Assembly (NCBI GenBank): GCA_020430865.1
Contig: JAGQIY010000780.1
Coordinates: forward strand, 1-11,366
Length of the DNA: 11,366 nucleotides
Source of the DNA: Myxococcales bacterium
GTDB taxonomy: Bacteria > Myxococcota > Polyangia > Polyangiales > Polyangiaceae
Direction of reading: 5' to 3'
Part shown: piece after piece, positions 7,239 to 11,366 of the stretch
Layout of the letters: every line of letters begins with the position of its first letter
How positions within the stretch are numbered: the stretch's first letter is position 1
Position numbers and translations under genes: made by a program
The notes under the pieces: model-generated
Seen by the model: the letters and a program-made list of their open reading frames with translations, nothing else
Databases searched by the model: none
What the model was told of the DNA's origin: nothing

Positions 7239-7730
7239 CTACTCGAGCTGCTTCGAGAAGTACGCGCACTGACTCGGGTGGTACTCCTCGAAGCTCGGCA
7301 TCGGGGACCCATCGCGGGAGGCGACGAGGCGATCCAGGTAGTACTCCCAGCCGGGGCCGAAGTCGCCGACCAGGGTTGGCCGTTCGACGTGATGCACGAA
7401 GCGCATGAGCACCGCGTCCGGACCGAGCGCCTCGAGCGTTACCTCGAGGAACACTCCATATTCTCCGTGGGAGCGAACCGCGAGGTAGCGCGGCGGCTCG
7501 CAAGCTTCGATGTCGAAATTCTCGTCCGGGGCGCCCTCTTCGAAGCTCATCGTGAGCACGACGGTCTTGCCCACGCCGGGTTCGCCCCTCCAGGGTCCGA
7601 TCCAGCGCGCGGTGCTCTCGGAGCTGGTCACGCTCTCCCAGACTTCATCCAGCGTGCCCTTGAAGCGTCGCTGGATGACCAGATCGACGCCATGTTTCGC
7701 CTTCTCGACCTTGCCCGTGGGTTGCCTCAT
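7239..7730 (-). CDS. SRPBCC / AHSA1-family (START-like fold) protein
   Basis: A 163-residue protein of the activator-of-Hsp90-ATPase-1-like group in the SRPBCC superfamily, which form a helix-grip cavity for hydrophobic ligands. Typical features are an early FKGTLDEVWESVT-type helix, ARWIGPW with the following glycine-rich turn, and the late helix GWEYYLDRL. These proteins are usually cytosolic and of unknown substrate. Its ATG at 7730 overlaps the TGA of the ArsR gene (ATGA), so the two are translationally coupled. The ArsR plus AHSA1 pairing is widespread, and the regulator presumably controls the pair. An ATG-less upstream extension of the frame overlaps the ArsR gene and was discarded. 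Confidence 0.88.
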   Translation of the reverse strand: MRQPTGKVEKAKHGVDLVIQRRFKGTLDEVWESVTSSESTARWIGPWRGEPGVGKTVVLTMSFEEGAPDENFDIEACEPPRYLAVRSHGEYGVFLEVTLEALGPDAVLMRFVHHVERPTLVGDFGPGWEYYLDRLVASRDGSPMPSFEEYHPSQCAYFSKQLE

Positions 7731-8101
7731 GCGGACTCCTGCTTCCTGCGTGGTAATTCCGTGGGGTTCTTGCGGCCCCGTCGCCTGACCCGCTGAACTT
7801 CGGTCTCGAGCGCGTCGAAGCGGCGCTGCCAGCGCTCGGTCGTGCGCGTCGCCCCCAGCTGGCTCAGCCAATCCTCCAAGGGCCGTAGCGCTTCGAGGCG
7901 ACGCGAGTAGTGGATCTCGCGGCCGTCGTTCGTGGCGCTCACCAGCGCCGCCTCCCGCAGCACCCGCAGGTGGCGGCTGATCGCCGGGCGGCTCTCGCTG
8001 AACTCAGCCGCGATCTGGCCGGCGGACAGCGGCCCCCTACCGAGCAGCTCCAAGATGCTGCGTCGGGTGGGGTGAGCGATGGCGGCGGCGACGGCGTCCA
8101 C
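7727..8101 (-). CDS. ArsR-family winged-helix regulator (AHSA1-linked type)
   Basis: A 124-residue repressor-type protein. MDAVAAAIAHPTRRSILELL is the classic N-terminus of this branch. The helix-turn-helix runs about 25-50 (LSAGQIAAEFSESRPAISRHL), followed by a wing with REIHYSRR. No Cys pair of the metal-sensing kind is present, so a metal ligand is unlikely. The C-terminus (about 95-124) is very basic. The start is GTG at 8101, which fits the family N-terminus. No Shine-Dalgarno sequence is seen, so the mRNA may be leaderless. A dyad 7 bases upstream is the likely self-operator. Its TGA overlaps the AHSA1 ATG by four bases. Confidence 0.9.
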   Translation of the reverse strand: MDAVAAAIAHPTRRSILELLGRGPLSAGQIAAEFSESRPAISRHLRVLREAALVSATNDGREIHYSRRLEALRPLEDWLSQLGATRTTERWQRRFDALETEVQRVRRRGRKNPTELPRRKQESA

Positions 8102-8107
8102 ACCAAT

Positions 8108-8129
8108 CGTGTAACAGAGTCGTTACGCG
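8108..8129. promoter_or_regulatory. Probable ArsR operator (inverted repeat)
   Basis: CGTGTAAC at 8108-8115 and GTTACGCG at 8122-8129 are inverted repeats matching at seven of eight positions around a 6-base spacer. The core is GTAAC-N6-GTTAC. The element ends 7 bases before the GTG start of the ArsR gene, where a bound dimer would block transcription start. Its size and place fit ArsR-family self-repression. Binding by this protein is inference. Confidence 0.6.
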
Positions 8130-8171
8130 TTTGGAAGGCGTCTTCGACCTGCGCTATTGAGGTAGAGTTGC

Positions 8172-8202
8172 CGCGAGCGAGGCGAACGAAGCCTTGCTCG
8201 TG
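8172..8202. terminator. Long hairpin after the glutaredoxin-MauE gene
   Basis: Bases 8172-8183 pair with 8191-8202 around a 7-base loop (GAACGAA): twelve positions with two G-T pairs in the plus-strand reading, which become A-C mismatches in the minus-strand transcript. It lies about 22-52 bases past the glutaredoxin-MauE stop and before the ArsR promoter. A second palindrome, GAGCGCGCTC (8213-8222), abuts the stop codon. No U-run follows. Termination between the two units is plausible but unproven. Confidence 0.35.
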
Positions 8203-8223
8203 ATCGGGCCGTGAGCGCGCTCG

Positions 8224-9000
8224 CTACAGCGGACTGATCAGCATCCAGAGGCCCATCGCGACCATCATCAGGTTCTCCGTCAGGGAGATGAAGCCGAGGG
8301 GCACGTTGCTGTTTCCGCCGACGCAGGCGCACTTGAGCTCGCGCTTGTCGATGTAGACCGCCTTGATCACGGATACGGCGCCGACGCTGCCGATGAACAG
8401 CGCGCCCAGCGCCATCAGCGGTGTCAGCACACCGGCGATCATGCCGACGCCGGCGATCAGCTCGACGAAGGGATAGACGTAGGCGTAGCGCACCTCGTGT
8501 CGGGACAGCAGGTCATAGCCAACGAACTGGTTCGTGAACGACTCCAGGTCCCTCAGCTTGAATACCGCGAGGATACACATCGCGAAGGCGATGAACCAGG
8601 CGAGGGTGCGTAGCGCGAAGACTTGCCCCAGCGTCGCGTAGCTGCCGGCCACGGCGAGCAGCAGCGCCGCTCCGAACGTGGCGATCACCGGTTGATAGGT
8701 GGTTCCCTCCTGCGACTTCACCTTCATGCCGAAGTGCCGTCGGAGCGCGTCGTAGCCGCCGATGCGCTGGCCTTCGATGAAGACCTGAGGCGTGGTTTCG
8801 ACGTCGTAGGTGTCCTTGAACTCGTCGGTCTCCTGGCGGCTCGAGAGGTGCTGGTCGTCGACGTGCAGGCCCTTGCGCTCCAGGAGCTGCTTGGCCTTCA
8901 CTCCGAACGGACACAGGTGGTCCTCCATCACCATGCGGTAGACGGTGGCGTGGTCGGCGTTCTCGTTGCCGCGAGTGGTCTCGGTCGTGGTGGCGCTCAT
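8224..9000 (-). CDS. Glutaredoxin-MauE/DoxX-like membrane fusion protein
   Basis: A 258-residue fusion. Residues 18-95 are a glutaredoxin: active site C30-P-F-G, the cis-proline motif T70-P71 (TTPQVFIEG) and GG at 81-82. The second active-site Cys is missing, which suggests a monothiol mechanism. Residues 103-258 hold about five hydrophobic helices (near 105-122, 130-148, 172-192, 195-213 and 234-256) with the KCACVGG motif at 223-229, as in MauE/DoxX-like redox membrane proteins. MauE helps make disulfides of methylamine dehydrogenase, but no mau genes are here, so a general thiol role is more likely. The ATG at 9000 was preferred over 9033 because GCGAGG lies about 5 bases upstream. It is divergent from the SnoaL-like gene. 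Confidence 0.88.
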   Translation of the reverse strand: MSATTTETTRGNENADHATVYRMVMEDHLCPFGVKAKQLLERKGLHVDDQHLSSRQETDEFKDTYDVETTPQVFIEGQRIGGYDALRRHFGMKVKSQEGTTYQPVIATFGAALLLAVAGSYATLGQVFALRTLAWFIAFAMCILAVFKLRDLESFTNQFVGYDLLSRHEVRYAYVYPFVELIAGVGMIAGVLTPLMALGALFIGSVGAVSVIKAVYIDKRELKCACVGGNSNVPLGFISLTENLMMVAMGLWMLISPL

Positions 9001-9016
9001 GCATCCTCGCTCTCTG

Positions 9017-9078
9017 GCGCCACGCATGCGCACTCAATTGCCCGGCGCTCGCTAGTCCCAAAGCAGCATGCGTGCCGC
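9017..9078. promoter_or_regulatory. 13-bp inverted repeats in the divergent Grx-MauE / SnoaL region
   Basis: Bases 9017-9029 (core CACGCATGC) and 9066-9078 (core GCATGCGTG) are inverted copies matching at 12 of 13 positions, with 36 bases between. The left copy includes the palindrome CGCATGCG. It begins 17 bases before the glutaredoxin-MauE start, so it could be a paired regulator site in that promoter. Function is inferred from position only. Confidence 0.35.
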
Positions 9079-9123
9079 TTCCGGAGCGCTTGCATCATCC
9101 GCAGGGGTCCTTCAGACTTGACC

Positions 9124-9140
9124 GATTGCAAAGTGCAATC
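9124..9140. promoter_or_regulatory. Perfect 17-bp dyad, likely operator of the SnoaL-like gene
   Basis: GATTGCA (9124-9130) and TGCAATC (9134-9140) are perfect inverted repeats around AAG. TTGACC (9118-9123), a good -35, abuts the left arm, and the ribosome site GGAGGG (9145-9150) follows the right arm by four bases. A protein bound here would sit on the promoter. The sequence is unlike the GTAAC dyad of the nearby ArsR gene, so a different regulator is expected. A short RNA hairpin is the alternative. Confidence 0.55.
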
Positions 9141-9154
9141 AGATGGAGGGAGCC

Positions 9155-9532
9155 ATGAACAAGACCGAGCTAGCGAGAAGCCTCTTCGACGCGTTCTTGA
9201 GCGGTGATCGCGAGCGCGCCGAAGCGCTGCTCGCCGCCGACTTCACCTTCAGCAGCCCGTACGACGACGCCATCTACCGCGCGTCGTACTTCGAACGCTG
9301 CTGGCCCAACCGGGACGCGGTGAGGACGATTCGCATTCGCTCAGTCGCCGAGAACGAGTCCGACGCATTCGTCGCCTACGAGTGCGAGACTACGGGCGGT
9401 GGCAAGTTCGAGAACGTGGAGCGCTTCTGCTTCCTCGGGGAGCAGATCCGGAGCGTTCAAGTGTTCTTCGGCGATCCCCCAAGTGGCCACTCGAAGGAGT
9501 CCTGGCGTCGTCGTGCTCTGACTGGAGAGTGA
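9155..9532 (+). CDS. SnoaL-like / NTF2-fold small protein
   Basis: A 125-residue protein with the SnoaL-like pattern: a first helix ELARSLFDAFLSGDRERAEALLAADFTFSSP, a middle section with ESDAFVAYECETTGG, and a late strand pair ENVERFCFLGEQIRSVQVFFG. The fold is a cone-shaped barrel used by isomerases, hydrolases and ligand binders; the substrate is unknown. The ATG at 9155 is taken over 9143 because GGAGGG lies 4 bases before it and would be coding otherwise. A perfect dyad with a -35-like TTGACC is just upstream, so the gene seems to be regulated. Its TGA lies in a stem shared with the convergent TfoX-N gene. A paralogue-like SnoaL gene follows in the opposite direction. Confidence 0.85.
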   Translation: MNKTELARSLFDAFLSGDRERAEALLAADFTFSSPYDDAIYRASYFERCWPNRDAVRTIRIRSVAENESDAFVAYECETTGGGKFENVERFCFLGEQIRSVQVFFGDPPSGHSKESWRRRALTGE

Positions 9533-9547
9533 AGCGGATCACTCTCC
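9524..9547. terminator. Shared hairpin over the stop codons of two convergent genes
   Basis: GGAGAGTGA at 9524-9532 and TCACTCTCC at 9539-9547 are perfect inverted repeats with a 6-base loop. The left arm ends in the TGA of the SnoaL-like gene and the right arm holds the reverse complement of the TfoX-N TGA. Both proteins therefore end in Gly-Glu-stop. A symmetrical stem can serve both transcripts as a bidirectional terminator, although no U-run follows on either side. Confidence 0.6.
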
Positions 9548-9853
9548 CGCAGCGATGCCCCGGTTCACCCACTTTCGCAGGCTCGCCGTGGTGCGAAACG
9601 CGGCCGGCGCGATGCGTACGAACCCGCGCATGGTGCGCCTGCCGATTTGCATCGGGCTGACGTGAGGTTGCTCGAGCAGGGCCTCCCGGTCCCTGGGAGT
9701 CACGCGGATGAGCAAGCTGTCTTCCGACACCGAGCAGCACATGCTGCCGTTGACCAGGAAAGCCAGCTTGCCCATCAAGCGCTTCTCTTCGACATCGGCG
9801 TAGCCGCTGAGCAACTTGCGTATCCGTGCGGCTAGCTTCTCGTCGTGTGGCAT
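9539..9853 (-). CDS. TfoX N-terminal domain protein
   Basis: A 104-residue protein matching the TfoX-N domain over its whole length: KRLMGKLAFLVNGSMCCSV near the start, LLIRVTPRDREALL, then PMQIGRRTMRGFV and LRKWVNRG at the end. TfoX regulates competence in Haemophilus and Vibrio, but short stand-alone TfoX-N proteins in other phyla have no known role, so no competence function is claimed. The common MFGG motif reads LMGK here. The ATG at 9853 lies inside the end of the upstream SnoaL-like gene (22-base overlap, different frame), with only a weak ribosome site. Translation probably depends on coupling to that gene. Confidence 0.85.
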   Translation of the reverse strand: MPHDEKLAARIRKLLSGYADVEEKRLMGKLAFLVNGSMCCSVSEDSLLIRVTPRDREALLEQPHVSPMQIGRRTMRGFVRIAPAAFRTTASLRKWVNRGIAAGE

Positions 9854-10260
9854 GGATCAGGCTTGCTGGCATCGCGCCCGCCGTCGGCGGCGAGCTGGCT
9901 CAGCCTATCAGCTGCTGGCTGAAAACTCAGGCGATCGAAGAACAGCCTCACGCCCTGGATGCGCTGGTCACGGATGCTGAGCCACTCGACGATGGGCACG
10001 GCGCCGGCTTCCGTGTTGGTGACGAAATCGTAGATCACGCAGACGTCGTCACCGTCGCTGAAGGCGTGCTTGACGTCGCTGCGCTCCCACACCGCGCCGA
10101 GGCGTCTCAAGATCGTCAGGTAGGGCTGCGCGCCATGGGTCGTGTTGCCTGGCCCGACGAAGCTCAGGTCTTCACTCAGGAGCGGCGCCACGGCGTCGAA
10201 ATCCTTACGGCTGCAGGCGTCGATGTAGGCCAAGGCGACTTGTTCGGGGGTTAGGTGCAT
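9832..10260 (-). CDS. SnoaL-like / NTF2-fold protein
   Basis: A 142-residue protein with a SnoaL-like fold: PEQVALAYIDACSRKDFDAVAPLLSEDLSFVGP, then ERSDVKHAFSDGDDVCVIYDFVT, and a late strand IQGVRLFFDRL. The last 30 residues (about 113-142) are polar and probably disordered. The ATG at 10260 was chosen over 10281 because AGGAGAG lies 6 bases upstream. It lies 72 bases downstream of the sigma-factor stop, and its own end overlaps the TfoX-N start by 22 bases in a different frame. That fits a sigma, SnoaL, TfoX-N transcription unit. Ligand or reaction is unknown. It is clearly distinct in sequence from the plus-strand SnoaL-like protein nearby. Confidence 0.85.
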   Translation of the reverse strand: MHLTPEQVALAYIDACSRKDFDAVAPLLSEDLSFVGPGNTTHGAQPYLTILRRLGAVWERSDVKHAFSDGDDVCVIYDFVTNTEAGAVPIVEWLSIRDQRIQGVRLFFDRLSFQPAADRLSQLAADGGRDASKPDPCHTTRS

Positions 10261-10313
10261 CGTGTCTCTCCTCACCCCCAACCAGACAAACGGAGAGCCC
10301 GGAAATGTGCGCG

Positions 10314-10341
10314 GCGCCTTGAGAAACTTCGCTCAAGCCGC
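10314..10341. terminator. Hairpin across the sigma-factor stop codon
   Basis: CTTGAG (10318-10323) and CTCAAG (10332-10337) pair around an 8-base loop. After one C-C mismatch, three more pairs (10314-10316 with 10339-10341) extend the stem to ten positions. The sigma stop (10333-10335) is in the stem. It could partly terminate or protect the transcript between the sigma gene and the SnoaL-like gene. No U-run is present. Confidence 0.35.
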
Positions 10342-11286
10342 GGGAACGCGACAGAACGGCTCGAAATACGCCTCGCCGACGAAGGTCACCATCTCGGCGA
10401 CGCGCTCACGCTCGAACCGCACCAGCATCACCGAGTGCGGCCTGGGCGGTGCGCCGTCGAGCTGGAACAAGAACGCACGGAGACCGTTGGCCTCGGTGGG
10501 TGTCACTCGAACCAGGCTCGACCAGAAGCTCGCGAAGCGCGCCGACTGGAAGAAGCCGCTCACCGACTCGACCCCCTGGAACCACGCCGGGTACGGCGGC
10601 ATGGACAGGACGACGTCGCGCTTGAGCAGCGCGACCAGCGCCTCGAGATCTCGCGTTTCCCAGGCGTCGACGAACGCAGCCACCGTCGAGGACGCCGGCG
10701 CGTCGCTCCGAGGCGTCGCTGGAGGCTTCATCTCTCGTGCGCGGTGGAGCGCGCTGTTCACCGCGGAAACGCTGAGATCCAGCGCCTCGGAGATCTCCTC
10801 GGCGGACCAGCCGGCGACGTCCTTGAGCAGCAGCGCCGCGCGCTGCTTCGCGGACAGCCGCTGGAGCAGCTCCAGGAAGGCGAGGGCGACGCTCTCCTTG
10901 GTCTCCAGGAGCTGCTCGGGGCTCCGCGCGAATGGACCATGCGGAAACAAAAGCGCGTCGGGTGCCGGAGCCAGCCAGCGCTCCGGCTCGCCGCGGCCGA
11001 ACTCGTAGCTCGTGGCCGCGGGGTTCTCGAGCCGTGGCAGCGCGCGGCGCTTCTTCCGGGCCAAGGCGTTCAGACAGGCGTTGGTGGCGATGCGCATCAG
11101 CCAGTGCCCGACGGGCGCGTCGCCCTTGAAGGTGTCGCGGGCATTCCAGGCGCGCTCCAGGGCGTCCTGGGTCAGCTCCTCGGCTTCCGCGAGGTTTGCG
11201 ACCATGCGGTAACAGTGGCGCAGGATCGCCGGGCGATTCGAGGCGAGCGCGGCTTCCAGCTCGGAGTCGGAGGACACGCGGGGCAC
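10333..11286 (-). CDS. ECF sigma factor with C-terminal SnoaL-like domain
   Basis: A 317-residue sigma-70 factor of the ECF type. Region 2 covers about 15-85 (HCYRMVANLAEAEELTQDAL, then HWLMRIATNACLNALARK). Region 4 covers about 133-186, with the helix-turn-helix AEEISEALDLSVSAVNSALHR. Residues 198-310 form a SnoaL_2-like domain with SMPPYPAWFQG at 228-238, as in the TIGR02960/SigJ-like ECF factors. Those factors use the fused domain in place of a separate anti-sigma protein, and indeed no anti-sigma gene is beside it. The start is GTG at 11286, with no clear ribosome site and no in-frame ATG before residue 28. The divergent lipoprotein begins only 20 bases away. The target promoter and signal are not deducible. 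Confidence 0.9.
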   Translation of the reverse strand: MPRVSSDSELEAALASNRPAILRHCYRMVANLAEAEELTQDALERAWNARDTFKGDAPVGHWLMRIATNACLNALARKKRRALPRLENPAATSYEFGRGEPERWLAPAPDALLFPHGPFARSPEQLLETKESVALAFLELLQRLSAKQRAALLLKDVAGWSAEEISEALDLSVSAVNSALHRAREMKPPATPRSDAPASSTVAAFVDAWETRDLEALVALLKRDVVLSMPPYPAWFQGVESVSGFFQSARFASFWSSLVRVTPTEANGLRAFLFQLDGAPPRPHSVMLVRFERERVAEMVTFVGEAYFEPFCRVPAA

Positions 11287-11306
11287 GATAGCGTATGCTC
11301 GGCACG

Positions 11307-11366
11307 ATGCGCGACGGAAGCTGGACGGTGGGGCTTGGCGTGGCGCTCCTGCTCGGGGCTTGTGGC
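11307..11366 (+). CDS. Partial lipoprotein (signal peptide only, runs off the window)
   Basis: The ATG at 11307 opens MRDGSWTVGLGVALLLGACG, twenty codons before the window ends. It has a charged start, a hydrophobic core and a good lipobox LGAC (Cys19), so it is a lipoprotein of unknown type. It is divergent from the sigma-factor gene, and TATGCT at 11294-11299 could be a -10 giving a nearly leaderless message. Its closeness suggests, without proving, that the sigma factor may control it. Confidence 0.65.
   Translation, partial: MRDGSWTVGLGVALLLGACG

Noticed and set aside
7075..7503. N-terminal extension of the GH43 frame
   Set aside because: It overlaps the AHSA1-like gene, has no domain, and places the signal peptide internally.
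8224..9000. Methylamine utilisation (mau) locus
   Set aside because: The MauE-like domain is fused to glutaredoxin, and no methylamine dehydrogenase or other mau gene is present.
9539..9853. Competence system suggested by the TfoX-like gene
   Set aside because: Only the short N-terminal domain is present and no competence genes are nearby. Such single-domain proteins are common without a known competence role.

Overview
The window is G+C-rich and reads like a chromosomal stretch of a myxobacterium, most likely a Polyangium/Sorangium relative. The main grounds are exported lipoproteins with long Gly/Ser/Ala linkers straight after the lipobox, an IgGFc-binding-domain protein, an FHA-domain membrane protein, and a stand-alone ECF sigma factor with a C-terminal SnoaL-like domain. 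No tRNA, rRNA, CRISPR array, transposase, integrase or phage gene is visible. Taxonomy is inferred from gene style, not from a marker gene.

Layout. Positions 1-43 hold only the first codons of a minus-strand exported protein. Positions 257-2020 (minus) encode a large secreted IgGFc-binding-like protein. Positions 2021-2610 are a gene-free stretch carrying a four-copy 32-bp tandem repeat. Positions 2611-3870 (plus) encode a parallel beta-helix lipoprotein. It converges on a TetR regulator (3888-4484, minus), which is divergent from an FHA-like two-helix membrane protein (4561-5403, plus). Next comes a GH43 glycosidase lipoprotein (5446-7074, minus) with two tandem cysteine-rich repeats in front of the catalytic propeller.

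Upstream on the same strand are a translationally coupled ArsR/AHSA1 pair (7239-8101) and a glutaredoxin-MauE/DoxX fusion (8224-9000). A small SnoaL-like gene (9155-9532, plus) converges with a TfoX-N gene (9539-9853, minus), and the two stop codons sit in opposite arms of a perfect dyad. Upstream of the TfoX-N gene on the minus strand are another SnoaL-like gene (9832-10260) and the sigma-SnoaL gene (10333-11286). These three may form one transcription unit. The last 60 bases start a divergent lipoprotein.

Two themes stand out. One is a surface/secreted group (IgGFc-like protein, beta-helix, GH43, terminal lipoprotein) suited to attachment to or breakdown of polysaccharide. The other is a small-molecule or stress group (ArsR-AHSA1, glutaredoxin-MauE, three SnoaL-like domains in about 2 kb, ECF sigma). 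No single exotic system is evident. The best candidates for something undescribed are the duplicated module of the GH43 protein, the sigma/SnoaL/TfoX-N group, and several perfect dyads in regulatory or stop-codon positions.
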